Source of the DNA: Sphingopyxis sp. HIX
Lineage (GTDB): Bacteria > Pseudomonadota > Alphaproteobacteria > Sphingomonadales > Sphingomonadaceae
Assembly (NCBI RefSeq): GCF_001468285.1
Contig: NZ_LNSB01000039.1
Coordinates: forward strand, 1-52,403
Direction of reading: 5' to 3'
DNA: 52,403 nucleotides
Under the pieces are notes generated by a model. It was not told where the DNA came from and made no database searches. It saw only the letters and a program-made list of their open reading frames with translations. Both the position numbers and the translations under genes were made by a program. Positions 26,075-34,580 of the stretch are shown here, one piece after another. Position 1 is the stretch's first letter. Each line of letters begins with the position of its first letter.

Positions 26075-27976
26075 TTACCCCAGCAGGCGATCGACGATCC
26101 GGTCCGCCGCCTCTTCGGGCGTCATCGCGGTCGTGTCTATCCTAATCTCGGCGTCTTCGGGTGCCTCATAGGGACTATCGATGCCTGTGAAGTTCTTGAG
26201 CTGTCCTGAGCGGGCTTTCTTGTAGAGGCCTTTGACGTCGCGCGTCTCGGCTTCTTCGAGCGGGGTATCGACGAAGATCTCGACGAACTCGCCCTCGGGC
26301 AACATCGCGCGGACCATGTCGCGTTCGGCCTTGAACGGGCTGATGAACGCGGTGATCACGATCAGCCCGGCGTCGGTCATCAGCTTGGCGACCTCGCCGA
26401 CGCGGCGGATATTCTCGATGCGGTCGGCTTCGGTAAAGCCGAGGTCCTTGTTGAGCCCGTGGCGGACATTGTCGCCGTCGAGGAGGAAGGTGTGCCGGTT
26501 CATCCGGTGGAGCTTCTTCTCGACGAGGTTGGCGATCGTCGACTTGCCCGAGCCCGAGAGGCCCGTGAACCAGAGCACGGCGGGCTTCTGGTTCTTGAGC
26601 GCCGCATGCGCCTCGCGGTCGATGTCGGTCGCCTGCCAATGGACATTCTGCGCGCGGCGGAGGCTGAAGTGCAGCATGCCCGCCGCGACCGTCGCGTTGG
26701 TCAGCTTGTCGATGAGGATGAACCCGCCGAGCGTCCGGTTGTCGCCGTACGCCTCGAACACCAGCGGCTTGTCGGTCGCGACCTCGACCACGCCGATACC
26801 GTTCAAGTCGAGCGTCTTCGCCGCGAGATGGTCGAGCGTGTTGACGTTGATCTCATACTTGGGGGCCGCCACCGTCGCCGAGACGCTCTGCGTCGCGAGC
26901 TTGAGCCAATAGGCGCGCCCCGGGATCATCGCCTCGTCGGCCATCCACACGAGCGTCGCCTCGAACCTGTCGGCGACCTCGGGCGGGGCATCGGCGAGGG
27001 CGATCACATCGCCGCGTGAGCAGTCGACCTCGTCGGCCAGCGTCAGCGTCACCGACTGGCCGGCGACCGCCTCGGGGAGGTCGCCATCGAGGGTGACGAT
27101 GCGCGCCACAGTCGATGTCTTGCCGCTGGGCAGGATGCGCACCGCATCGCCCGGCTTGACCGAGCCGCCCGCGATCAGCCCCGAGAACCCCCGGAAGTCG
27201 AGGTTGGGCCGGTTGACCCATTGCACCGGCATGCGGAAGGGCTTGGCTTCGTCCGCGACCGCGCCGATCTCGACGCTCTCCAGATGCTCGACCAGCGCGG
27301 GACCCTTGTACCAGGGGGTGTTGGCCGAGAGGCTGGTGATATTGTCGCCCTTGAACCCCGAGATCGGGATCGCGGTGAACTGCGTGATGCCGATCTCGGT
27401 CGCGAAGGCGCGGTAGGAGAGCAGGATGCGCTCGAAGACCGCCTTGTCGTAGTCGACGAGGTCCATCTTGTTCACCGCGAGCACGATATGCCTGATACCG
27501 ATCAGATGCGCGAGGAAGCTGTGGCGGCGCGTCTGGGTAAGCACGCCCTTGCGCGCGTCGATCAGGATGACGGCCAGGTCGGCGGTGCTCGCGCCGGTGA
27601 CCATGTTGCGCGTGTACTGCTCGTGGCCGGGGGTGTCGGCGACGATGAACTTGCGCTTCTCGGTCGTGAAGAAGCGGTAGGCGACGTCGATCGTGATCCC
27701 CTGCTCGCGCTCGGCGGCGAGGCCGTCGACCAGCAGCGCGAAGTCGATCTCCTGCCCCTGGGTGCCGACACGCTTGCTGTCGGCCTCGAGCGCCGCCAAC
27801 TGATCCTCGAAGATCATCTTGCTGTCGTAGAGCAGGCGGCCGATCAGCGTCGACTTGCCGTCGTCGACCGAGCCGCAGGTGATGAAGCGCAAGAGCGACT
27901 TTTGCTGATGCTGCGCGAGGTAAGCGTCGATATCCTCGGCGATGAGCGCGTCGGTGACGTAGACGGGGTCGGTCAT
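26075..27976 (-). CDS. cysNC: Bifunctional sulfate adenylyltransferase large subunit / APS kinase
   Basis: A 633-residue fusion. The N-terminal CysN half is an EF-Tu-like GTPase: P-loop [13 protein letters not shown] (about 35-47), [16 protein letters not shown], and beta-barrel domains to about 440. The C-terminal half is APS kinase CysC with P-loop [11 protein letters not shown] (about 467-477) and the [15 protein letters not shown] signature. CysN works with CysD to form APS from ATP and sulfate; CysC phosphorylates it to PAPS. The start at 27976 (MTDPVYV) has CGGAG about eight bases upstream. A palindromic repeat separates it from cysD, yet both genes lie on the same strand and should be one operon. 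Confidence 0.96.
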   Translation of the reverse strand: MTDPVYVTDALIAEDIDAYLAQHQQKSLLRFITCGSVDDGKSTLIGRLLYDSKMIFEDQLAALEADSKRVGTQGQEIDFALLVDGLAAEREQGITIDVAYRFFTTEKRKFIVADTPGHEQYTRNMVTGASTADLAVILIDARKGVLTQTRRHSFLAHLIGIRHIVLAVNKMDLVDYDKAVFERILLSYRAFATEIGITQFTAIPISGFKGDNITSLSANTPWYKGPALVEHLESVEIGAVADEAKPFRMPVQWVNRPNLDFRGFSGLIAGGSVKPGDAVRILPSGKTSTVARIVTLDGDLPEAVAGQSVTLTLADEVDCSRGDVIALADAPPEVADRFEATLVWMADEAMIPGRAYWLKLATQSVSATVAAPKYEINVNTLDHLAAKTLDLNGIGVVEVATDKPLVFEAYGDNRTLGGFILIDKLTNATVAAGMLHFSLRRAQNVHWQATDIDREAHAALKNQKPAVLWFTGLSGSGKSTIANLVEKKLHRMNRHTFLLDGDNVRHGLNKDLGFTEADRIENIRRVGEVAKLMTDAGLIVITAFISPFKAERDMVRAMLPEGEFVEIFVDTPLEEAETRDVKGLYKKARSGQLKNFTGIDSPYEAPEDAEIRIDTTAMTPEEAADRIVDRLLG

Positions 27977-27998
27977 TGCGGAACTCCGCACACAAAAG

Positions 27999-28079
27999 CC
28001 GTTCGGGCTGAGCTTGTCGAAGCCCCGTTCTTATCTTCCGGAAGGAAGGACGGCCCTTCGACAAGCTCAGGGCGAACGG
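27999..28079. repeat. Inverted repeat inside the cys operon, family C
   Basis: The left arm (CCGTTCGGGCTGAGCTTGTC, about 27999-28025) and right arm (28054-28079) pair with two or three mismatches. It lies between cysD and cysNC, where few operons tolerate strong hairpins. The core ends in TTCGACAAGCTCAGG. Confidence 0.75.
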
Positions 28080-28103
28080 GGAAAGAAAGGCGGTGCGGGG
28101 TCA

Positions 28104-29063
28104 TCAGAAATACCCCTCCTGCTTCTTCTTCTCCATGCTGGCGTCGCCGCCATCCTTGTCGATCGCCCTCCCCTGACGCTCGCTGGTGGTGGTCAGCAGC
28201 ATCTCCTGAATGACTTCGGAGAGGGTCGTCGCCTCGCTCTCGACCGCGCCGGTCAGCGGGTAGCAACCGAGCGTGCGGAAGCGGATCGAGCGGTCCACCG
28301 GGACCTCGCCCTCGCGCAGCGGGAAGCGGTCATCGTCGACCATCAGGAGGAGGCCGTCGCGCTCCACCGTGGGGCGCGGCGCGGCAAAGTAGAGCGGGAC
28401 GATGGGGATGGCCTCGCGCGCGATATACTGCCAGATGTCGAGCTCGGTCCAGTTCGAGATCGGGAACACCCGGATGCTCTCGCCCCCCCCTCCTGTTCTT
28501 TGGGCCTTGCGCGCATTGTAGAGGTTCCAGAGCTCAGGCCGCTGCTTCTTCGGGTCCCAGCCGTGCGACGCCGTGCGGAACGAGAAGATGCGCTCCTTCG
28601 CCCGGCTCTTCTCCTCGTCGCGCCGCGCGCCGCCGAAGGCGACGTCGAAGCCGTGCAAATCGAGCGCCTGCTTGAGCCCCTCGGTCTTCCACATGTCGGT
28701 GTGCAAGGGACCATGGTCGAACGGGTTGATCCCCCGCGCCTTCGCCTCGGGGTTCTGATAGACGATGAGCTCCATGCCGCTCTCGGCCGCCATCCGGTCG
28801 CGCAGCGCGTACATGTCCCTGAACTTCCACGTCGTATCGACGTGCAGCAGCGGAAACGGCGGCGGCGACGGATAGAAAGCCTTCCGCGCCAGATGCAGCA
28901 TCACCGCGCTGTCCTTGCCCACACTGTACAGCATCACCGGCTTCGCGGCATCGGCCATCACCTCCCGCATGATGTGAATGCTCTCCGCCTCCAGGCGGTC
29001 CAGATGCGTATGCATTTTCGGGGCCGCAGGCAGGCGCGGGCTATGGAAGGTCGCCGGTCTCAT
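28104..29063 (-). CDS. cysD: Sulfate adenylyltransferase subunit 2
   Basis: A 319-residue catalytic subunit of ATP sulfurylase. It carries an N-type ATP pyrophosphatase loop ([17 protein letters not shown]), the [15 protein letters not shown] opening typical of CysD, and [15 protein letters not shown] near the C-terminus; it forms the heterodimer with CysN. The ATG at 29063 is used, although an in-frame ATG at 29015 (MHTHLDRLE) matches the E. coli-type beginning better; neither has a strong ribosome site. It is the first gene of the cysD-cysNC-cysQ set. The divergent gene is an AraC-type regulator, with an 11-base direct repeat between them. Confidence 0.95.
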   Translation of the reverse strand: MRPATFHSPRLPAAPKMHTHLDRLEAESIHIMREVMADAAKPVMLYSVGKDSAVMLHLARKAFYPSPPPFPLLHVDTTWKFRDMYALRDRMAAESGMELIVYQNPEAKARGINPFDHGPLHTDMWKTEGLKQALDLHGFDVAFGGARRDEEKSRAKERIFSFRTASHGWDPKKQRPELWNLYNARKAQRTGGGGESIRVFPISNWTELDIWQYIAREAIPIVPLYFAAPRPTVERDGLLLMVDDDRFPLREGEVPVDRSIRFRTLGCYPLTGAVESEATTLSEVIQEMLLTTTSERQGRAIDKDGGDASMEKKKQEGYF

Positions 29064-29101
29064 GCCGCCGTCTTAGGCAGGCCCCGCGCTCGGCTCTTGA
29101 C

Positions 29102-29130
29102 GAATCCTGCTATTTTGTAGAATCCTGCTA
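29102..29130. promoter_or_regulatory. 11-base direct repeat between cysD and the AraC-type gene
   Basis: GAATCCTGCTA occurs twice, at 29102-29112 and 29120-29130, 18 bases apart from start to start, with a T/A-rich spacer. It lies 39-67 bases upstream of cysD and 88-116 bases upstream of the regulator start. Direct repeats of this size suit an AraC-type dimer. Confidence 0.55.
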
Positions 29131-29217
29131 ATTAATCGACTGACTAGAGATCGCTGCACGCCCGCGATGCCCGGAAACGGGACCGCGCGGCAAAGCGCGG
29201 CCTTGCGGGAGGTGAGG

Positions 29218-30090
29218 ATGCTGGGAAGCTTCTTTAAGAGCGACCGCGCGGTCTATGCGCGGCACCAGTCGGATCTGGTCGTCGAGCGCTGCTCGTCGCA
29301 AAAGGGCTGGCGCGGCCTGCATCTGGAGGTCGGGCACAACCGCGGCTGCGACGTCCGCTCGCTGATGCTGCAAGGCCATCTGATCGGCATGCAGATCACC
29401 GGCCAGCCGCTCGCGGTCGAGATTTACGAGGATGGCGACTGGGTTCCCGCCACCCTGCCCTCGCACCAATTGTTCATCCATCCCGCGGGCACCCCGCTCA
29501 ACATCCGCCACGATCTGTGGACGCGCTGGGCCTTTGCGATCGTCGACCATCCCGCGCTGGGCGCCCGCCGCGCACCCGACGACACGGCGGGCTGGTCGGA
29601 CCACGACCAGATGCTGACCCTGCTGTTCCAGGCGCTGATCGAGCAACTCTGCCACGAGCGGCGCGACACCAGCGGCGACCGCGCGCTCGCCCAGTCGCTG
29701 ATCGACAGCTTCATGATGGCGCTGCACCAGCGCGCGCCCGCGCCCGCCGCCGCCCCGGTGCGCGGCGGAATCGCCCCCTATATGGTCGCCGACCTGCGCG
29801 CCTGGATCGAAGCCAATCTCGAGGCGAAGATCGGGGTGCAGGACATGGCCGACCGGCTCGGCTATTCCTGCGCGCATTTCGCGCGCGAGTTCAAGCGCAA
29901 GGTCGGGGTGACCCCGCACGGTTTCCTGCAGGACATCCGCCTGTCGACCGCGATGGAGCTCGCGCGCCGCGGCGCCGCGCTGATCGACATCGCACACCGC
30001 TGCGGCTTCGCCGACCAGGCGCATCTGTCGAACGCCTTCAAGAGCCGCTTCGGCTTTTCCCCCGCGAGCCTGCGCCCGCGCAGCAACTAG
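29218..30090 (+). CDS. AraC family transcriptional regulator
   Basis: A 290-residue regulator. The N-terminal region (about 1-180) is an unclassified effector domain; the C-terminal AraC domain (about 185-290) holds two helix-turn-helix units: IGVQDMADRLGYSCAHFAREFK, then LIDIAHRCGFADQAHLSNAFK, with the typical PHGFLQDIRL linker. The start at 29218 has GGGAGGTGAGG directly upstream; an ATG at 29167 is also in frame. It is divergent from cysD, with a pair of direct repeats between them. Control of sulfate genes by an AraC protein would be unusual, since CysB normally does this, so autoregulation or another target is also possible. Confidence 0.9.
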   Translation: MLGSFFKSDRAVYARHQSDLVVERCSSQKGWRGLHLEVGHNRGCDVRSLMLQGHLIGMQITGQPLAVEIYEDGDWVPATLPSHQLFIHPAGTPLNIRHDLWTRWAFAIVDHPALGARRAPDDTAGWSDHDQMLTLLFQALIEQLCHERRDTSGDRALAQSLIDSFMMALHQRAPAPAAAPVRGGIAPYMVADLRAWIEANLEAKIGVQDMADRLGYSCAHFAREFKRKVGVTPHGFLQDIRLSTAMELARRGAALIDIAHRCGFADQAHLSNAFKSRFGFSPASLRPRSN

Positions 30091-30136
30091 CGGCGGCTTG
30101 CCTTGCCGGGCGGTCATGTCCTGCTATGCCGGGCGC

Positions 30137-30631
30137 ATGACGCGCGCGTCGTTCGTTTCGATCCTCAGCCTGCTGGCGCTTGCGGCGCTCGGCTTCGCGA
30201 TGCTGTCGCTCGCCGGAGCGCCGGTCGGCTGGAAAGCCGACGATTTCGTCGACCGCGACACCGACGCCGAGGCGGTCACTCGCGGTTATCGCCTCGAGGC
30301 CGAAGGCGGCGGCGCAACGCTCAAACTCACCTGCACGCCGAACGCGCCCATCGCCGCGATCCTCGTGGCCGAGGCACCTTTCGCGGCGAAATCCGTGGCG
30401 AGGATCGCGATCGACGGCGCCGCATCCGAGGCGCGCCCGGTTACCATCGCGGGCGCATCGGCCATCCTCGCCGACGCCAAAAGCCCCGACGCGCGCGCCT
30501 TCATCGACCGTCTGTCGGCATCGCGCCGTGTCACCATCGCCCTCGATACCACCGCAACGCCCTTCACCGCGACTTTCGAGACCACCGGCGCCGACGACGC
30601 GGTCGGCGACCTCCGCCACGTCTGCATCTAG
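30137..30631 (+). CDS. Hypothetical exported protein (164 aa)
   Basis: A 164-residue protein with an N-terminal hydrophobic segment (FVSILSLLALAALGFAMLSLAG) that may be a signal anchor, followed by an alanine- and threonine-rich beta-like domain with VDRDTDAEAVTRGYRLEAEG and an acidic C-terminus ending GDLRHVCI. The start ATG at 30137 is preferred over an in-frame ATG at 30098, because it opens right at the hydrophobic segment. No known domain was recognised. Its stop overlaps the stop of the convergent SH3-type gene (CTAG), so the two share a terminator region. Codon use is normal for the window. Confidence 0.75.
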   Translation: MTRASFVSILSLLALAALGFAMLSLAGAPVGWKADDFVDRDTDAEAVTRGYRLEAEGGGATLKLTCTPNAPIAAILVAEAPFAAKSVARIAIDGAASEARPVTIAGASAILADAKSPDARAFIDRLSASRRVTIALDTTATPFTATFETTGADDAVGDLRHVCI

Positions 30632-31146
30632 GGCAGGCCCGGGCTGCCGCGTGTGCTTTCGTTGACGAAGCAGGTCGCGCGGTTGAGCCAGTTCGCCGCG
30701 CACGACGCCTGCCGCTCGGCCTCGTACCAGCCCGCGGGCTCCTTGGCATAATAGCCGGGCCCGGCTCGAAACGCCGCCATGCGGTCGAACGGCGTGTCGA
30801 TCAATGTCCATTCGGGAATCCAGCACGGCTCGCCGAAGCGGTCGGTCAGCGCCCAGCCCTTGTCGCGCGCGACCACCTCAAGCCGCGTGCCCGCCGCGAG
30901 CGCGCGTCCGCCCTTGCGCATCAACCGCGGCATCGGCCGGCACTTGGCGCTATAGGCGCCCACATAATGGACCGACCCGCCGCCCGCGCGCACCTTGGCC
31001 AGCCATTGCTCGCGCTGCCCGGCGTGCGCGAGCATCGGCGGCACCAGGACGCCCGCAACCAGCAAGGTGGCTGCCAGCGAGATCAGCCCGCCGCGCATCG
31101 GCGATGGCGCCGCGCGGCTTCGTTCCCTGCTCCTTCGCTCGCGCAT
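30628..31146 (-). CDS. Exported SH3-type domain protein (172 aa)
   Basis: A small envelope protein. A basic N-terminus (RERRSRERSR) precedes a hydrophobic segment (GLISLAATLLVAGVLVPPML) that reads as a signal or anchor. The region after it (about 75-120) is SH3-like: GTRLEVVARDKGWALTDRFGE with the conserved CW of CWIPEW; the tail contains a CAANWLNRATC cysteine pair. SH3b domains in bacteria often bind peptidoglycan. The start at 31146 is chosen for GGGGGAAGG upstream; an ATG at 31098 is an option. Function is inferred from fold only. Confidence 0.72.
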   Translation of the reverse strand: MRERRSRERSRAAPSPMRGGLISLAATLLVAGVLVPPMLAHAGQREQWLAKVRAGGGSVHYVGAYSAKCRPMPRLMRKGGRALAAGTRLEVVARDKGWALTDRFGEPCWIPEWTLIDTPFDRMAAFRAGPGYYAKEPAGWYEAERQASCAANWLNRATCFVNESTRGSPGLP

Positions 31147-31247
31147 CCGCCTTCCCCCGCCGATCGATCGCCGCACCTTGCCGCAGCGATGCCCCGAGGG
31201 AAAGGCGCGAGGTTGCAGCGCGCGCACAAAGCGCCGAAAGGGTGCCG

Positions 31248-31994
31248 ATGATCCAGACCGGCTTCCTCCTCGTCGTGGCGGCGTTCCTCACGGCAATCCT
31301 GTCGGGGGTATTCGGCATGGCGGGCGGGCTGGTCTTCATGGGGATCCTCGCGTGGATGCTGCCCCCCGCGATGGCGCTCGCGCTCCACGGCGTCATCCAG
31401 TTCGCGTCTAACCTGTGGCGCGCCGCGCTGCATCGCCGCCATATCGTCTGGAACATATTGCTGTGGTTCGGGCTCGGCGCCGCGGCGGCGGTCGGCGTCT
31501 TCGCGCTGATCGTCTTCGCTCCGACGCGATTCGCGGTGTTCCTCGGGCTCGGGCTGATGCCGATCCTCGTCTGGCTGCCCGAACGCTGGATACGCCTCGA
31601 CGCCGCCAACCGCGTCCATGCCGTCGGCGGCGGTTTCGTCTCGACCGGGATCGCGCTCGTCTCGGGCGTGTCGGGACCCGTCACCGACCTGCTCTTCATC
31701 CACAGCAGCCTGAACCGCCACCAGGTCGTGGCGACCAAGGCGGTGATGCAGGCGATCGGCCATGCGTCGAAAATTGTCGTCTATGGCGCGCTCTTGCTCG
31801 GCACAGCGGCGCGCGAGATCGTCCCGCTGCCCGTCACCGCGGCGGCGATCGTCGCATCGATGGCGGGAATCATGGTCGGCGCGAAGCTCCTCGACCGAAT
31901 CAGCGAGGCGGCTTTCCGCGCCAGCCGCCGCTGGATCGTGACGATCCTCGGGCTCGGCTTCCTCGTCCAGGCGGTGCAGATCGCGCTCGCCTGA
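31248..31994 (+). CDS. Sulfite exporter TauE/SafE (TSUP) family permease
   Basis: A 248-residue inner-membrane protein with about seven or eight hydrophobic helices. It shows the TSUP pattern ILSGVFGMAGGLVFMGILAW in helix 1-2 (GxxGxGGG type) and FVSTGIALVSGVSGPVTDLL in the repeat half, the same motif in the second copy. TSUP proteins move sulfite, sulfoacetate, taurine-derived anions or organic acids; the substrate here is not clear. It lies two kilobases from the cys genes but on the opposite strand, so a role in sulfur transport is only suggested. The start at ATG 31248 has GAAAGGG about 6 bases upstream. Confidence 0.88.
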   Translation: MIQTGFLLVVAAFLTAILSGVFGMAGGLVFMGILAWMLPPAMALALHGVIQFASNLWRAALHRRHIVWNILLWFGLGAAAAVGVFALIVFAPTRFAVFLGLGLMPILVWLPERWIRLDAANRVHAVGGGFVSTGIALVSGVSGPVTDLLFIHSSLNRHQVVATKAVMQAIGHASKIVVYGALLLGTAAREIVPLPVTAAAIVASMAGIMVGAKLLDRISEAAFRASRRWIVTILGLGFLVQAVQIALA

Positions 31995-32038
31995 TCGCGT
32001 GCGGGCGGCGGCGGCCCGGTGCCGCCGCCGCCGCAATA

Positions 32039-32353
32039 TCAGCGCTTTTCTTCGGCGCCCGCGGGTGCCTTGCGGATCGCCGACATCTCGGCCTTGTCGA
32101 CCGCGCCGTCGCCATTGGTGTCGACGCGCTTGATCATTTCGTCGATCTTGGCGGTGTCGACCGGCGTCTTGTCGCCCTTCTCGGCCGCTTTCGCCTCATG
32201 CGCCTTGGTCAGCTCGGCCTTGTCGATCTTGCCGTCGCCATTGGCGTCGAGCTTGGCGAACAGCGCATCGCCATTGCTCGTCGGCTCCGCCGCATGCGCC
32301 GCAGTGGCCAGCGCAAGCGGCGCGGCAATGAGGTACAATATCTTCACGTCCAT
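32039..32353 (-). CDS. EF-hand calcium-binding exported protein
   Basis: A 104-residue protein with a cleavable-looking signal (VKILYLIAAPLALATAAHA) and two EF-hand loops: DANGDGKIDKAE (about 50-61) and DTNGDGAVDKAE (about 88-99), each with Asp/Asn at positions 1, 3, 5 and Glu at 12, so both should bind Ca2+. The linker is Lys/Glu-rich. The ATG at 32353 has AAAGGA immediately before it with no spacing; a GTG two codons later (32347) has the same site at six bases, and is the more natural start. It is likely periplasmic. Confidence 0.88.
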   Translation of the reverse strand: MDVKILYLIAAPLALATAAHAAEPTSNGDALFAKLDANGDGKIDKAELTKAHEAKAAEKGDKTPVDTAKIDEMIKRVDTNGDGAVDKAEMSAIRKAPAGAEEKR

Positions 32354-32487
32354 TCCTTTCGGGTACGGCGGCACGGCCGCCTTCACCCCCCGGCGCCGCT
32401 ATGACGAGGCCCCCGTTCGAAGGCCATAGGAGGCCCGCGCGGGTCGCCGCGCCCGCACGGCGGTTCGTCCGCCGGGCGTGCCCCGCG

Positions 32488-33465
32488 TCAGACGGTCAGA
32501 ATCGCCTTGCCGACAACCTCGCGCCGCTCGAGCATCGCAAAGCCCTCGCGCCAGTCGGCGAGGTCGAGCGCGGCATGGACGCGCGGGCGGATCCTGCCCT
32601 CCGCCGCCAGCGCGTCGATCGCGGCGATATTCTCGGCTCCGCGCTCGGGAAAGCGGCGGCCATATTCGCCCGCGCGCACCCCAACGACCGAAAAGCCCTT
32701 GATCAGCGGCATGTTGACCGAAACCTCGGGAATGCGTCCCGACGCGAAGCCGATCACCAGCAGGCGCCCCCCGAAGGCGATGCAGCGCGTCGATTCGTCG
32801 AATATGTCGCCGCCGACGGGGTCGAAGACGACATCGGCGCCCTTGCCATCGGTCAGCGCCTTCACCGTCTCGCGAAACCCCGGGGCGCCGTCGATCACCG
32901 CGTCGGGGGCGTAGAGCTCGGCCAGCATCGCGCGCTTCGCCGCGCTGCTCGCCGCCGCGATGACGCGCGCGCCGAGCGCCTGCGCCAGGTCGACCGTCGC
33001 CAGCCCGACCCCGCCCGCCGCGCCGTGCACCAGCACCCATTCGCCCGGCTGCACCTGCCCGCAGCGCGTCAGCGCGACCCACGCGGTGAGATAGGCGACG
33101 CCATAGGCCGCGGCCTCCGCCCAGCTTAGCCGCGCGGGCTTGCACCGCAGGTTCGTCGCGGGAACGGCGATATACTCGGCCATAGCGCCGAAGCGGTTGC
33201 CGCCGATCACCGCATCGCCCTCAGCCCATCCGCTCACGCCCGCGCCAACCGCCTCGACCTCGCCCGCAAACTCCAGCCCCGGGGTAAAGGGCAGCTCGGG
33301 CTTCAGCTGATAGCCGCCGCGCGTCATCAACAGGTCGGGGAAATTGATCCCCGCCGCGCGCACCCGCACGCGCACTTCGCCCGGGCCGGGCTCGGGAACG
33401 GGCAGGTCGACGAGCGCGCAGCCGCCGTGGTTTTCCGCCAATTCTCTGACCAACAATGCGCGCAT
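32488..33465 (-). CDS. NADPH:quinone oxidoreductase family protein
   Basis: A 325-residue MDR enzyme. The N-terminal domain has VRVRAAGINFPDLLMTRGGY and PFTPGLEFAGEVEAVGAGV, the latter with the G-rich NAD(P) neighbourhood. The Rossmann part has GVAYLTAWVAL, WVLVHGAAGGVGLATVDLAQ (nucleotide loop) and VVFDPVGGDIFDES. Proteins of this type reduce quinones or enoyl compounds with NADPH and have no zinc. The GTG/ATG start at 33465 (MRALLV) fits the family. It is divergent from the GH108 gene with a 27-base palindrome between them, a possible repressor site. Confidence 0.92.
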   Translation of the reverse strand: MRALLVRELAENHGGCALVDLPVPEPGPGEVRVRVRAAGINFPDLLMTRGGYQLKPELPFTPGLEFAGEVEAVGAGVSGWAEGDAVIGGNRFGAMAEYIAVPATNLRCKPARLSWAEAAAYGVAYLTAWVALTRCGQVQPGEWVLVHGAAGGVGLATVDLAQALGARVIAAASSAAKRAMLAELYAPDAVIDGAPGFRETVKALTDGKGADVVFDPVGGDIFDESTRCIAFGGRLLVIGFASGRIPEVSVNMPLIKGFSVVGVRAGEYGRRFPERGAENIAAIDALAAEGRIRPRVHAALDLADWREGFAMLERREVVGKAILTV

Positions 33466-33497
33466 GGAAAAAAGCCTTTCCTAAAAAACACCCATAT

Positions 33498-33524
33498 GGT
33501 TCATTCATAGCGAATCAATCAACC
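33498..33524. promoter_or_regulatory. 27-base palindromic operator-like site between divergent genes
   Basis: The arm GGTTCATTCAT (33498-33508) mirrors ATCAATCAACC (33514-33524) with two mismatches and a 5-base centre. It lies 33-59 bases upstream of the quinone oxidoreductase start and 14-40 bases before the GH108 start. Spacing and symmetry suggest a TetR-type operator. Confidence 0.5.
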
Positions 33525-33537
33525 GGAGACGCGAATC

Positions 33538-34113
33538 ATGCCCAGACCCCACCGCGCCGATCTCGACGCCGATGCGCTGATCGAAGCCGTCATCGACCGC
33601 GAAGGCCGCTATGTAAACCACCCCACCGACCGCGGCGGCCCGACCTGCTGGGGCATCACCCAGGCGGTCGCGCGCGCCGAGGGCTATGACGGCGCGATGC
33701 GCGACCTGCCGCGCGAGGCGGCCGCCGCCATCTATCGCCGCCTCTATTGGCAGCGCCCCGGCTTCGACCGCGTCGCGCGCCGCGCGCCCGATATCGCCGC
33801 CGAACTGTTCGACACCGGCGTCAACATGGGCAGCGGCACTGCGACCGGCTTTCTCCAGCGCGCGCTCAACGCGCTCAACCGTGCCGCGCGCGACTATCCC
33901 GACATCGCGGTCGACCGCGAGATCGGCCCGCGCACCCTCGCCGCGCTCGACGCCTTCCTCCGCGTCCGCGGCGCTGGCGGCGAAACGGTGCTGCTCCGCG
34001 CGGTCGAGGCGCTGCAGGGCGAACGCTACATCGCGCTCGCCGAACGCCGCCCGGCGCAGGAAGCCTTTCTCTACGGCTGGCTCGCGAACCGCATCGGACA
34101 GAGGGGCGCGTGA
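33538..34113 (+). CDS. GH108 family muramidase (endolysin-like)
   Basis: A 191-residue lysozyme-like enzyme of glycoside hydrolase family 108. The N-terminal catalytic domain begins EAVIDREGRYVNHPTDRGG with the catalytic glutamate (EGRYVNHP) and the family signature TDRGGPTCWGIT; FDTGVNMGSGTA is also typical. The C-terminal part (about 110-190) is a putative peptidoglycan-binding domain. There is no signal peptide, so it needs a holin for release, which is the next gene 53 bases downstream. The pair resembles the endolysin/holin that releases gene transfer agent particles in Rhodobacter. No phage genes are nearby. Confidence 0.92.
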   Translation: MPRPHRADLDADALIEAVIDREGRYVNHPTDRGGPTCWGITQAVARAEGYDGAMRDLPREAAAAIYRRLYWQRPGFDRVARRAPDIAAELFDTGVNMGSGTATGFLQRALNALNRAARDYPDIAVDREIGPRTLAALDAFLRVRGAGGETVLLRAVEALQGERYIALAERRPAQEAFLYGWLANRIGQRGA

Positions 34114-34166
34114 GCGCGCGTCATTGGGCTGACCTTTCCTGAACTTTGAAACCGAGGAGCATCGAA

Positions 34167-34580
34167 ATGAGCATCATCACCGGCCTGATCGGCCCCGTCG
34201 CCAAGCTGATCGACAAGATCATCCCCGACCCCGAAGCGCGCGACCGCGCCAAACTCGAGCTGCTCAAGCTCGAGGGTAGCCAGGAAATGGAGGCGATCAA
34301 GACGCGCATGGCGGCGATCGTCGCCGAAGCGAGCAGCGCCGACCCCTGGACCAGCCGCGCGCGGCCGAGCTTCCTCTACGTCATGTATGCGCTGCTGCTC
34401 TGGGCGATCCCGATGGGGTTGATTGCCGCCGTTCGGCCCGACACCGCGCGCGGCATCGCCGAAGGCATGAACGCCTATCTCGCGGGCATCCCCGAGCCGC
34501 TCTACGCGCTCTTCGGCACCGGCTATCTCGGCTACACCGCCGCTAGGGCGTGGGGGAAGGCAAAGGGGGTGGAGAGCTAG
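34167..34580 (+). CDS. GTA-type 3-TM holin family protein
   Basis: A 137-residue protein of the holin-of-3-TMs family linked to gene transfer agent release. It opens MSIITGLIGPVAKLIDKIIPD, has a charged middle rich in Glu, Lys and Arg (DPEARDRAKLELLKLEGSQE), then the RPSFLYVMYALLLWAIPMGL membrane segment and a C-terminal hydrophobic stretch (LYALFGTGYLGYTAARA). The start at ATG 34167 has GAGGAG eight bases upstream. Together with the muramidase it could form a lysis module. Its 3' end overlaps the convergent lipoprotein gene by 38 bases. Confidence 0.9.
   Translation: MSIITGLIGPVAKLIDKIIPDPEARDRAKLELLKLEGSQEMEAIKTRMAAIVAEASSADPWTSRARPSFLYVMYALLLWAIPMGLIAAVRPDTARGIAEGMNAYLAGIPEPLYALFGTGYLGYTAARAWGKAKGVES

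Noticed and set aside
24083..33465. The three MDR oxidoreductases (with the one at 6325-7344) as one pathway
   Set aside because: They are scattered, on different strands and from different branches of the family; no shared operon or substrate sign.
33538..34580. The muramidase and holin as a prophage remnant
   Set aside because: No integrase, attachment site, capsid or tail gene is nearby, and base composition matches the host. A GTA-type lysis pair fits better.
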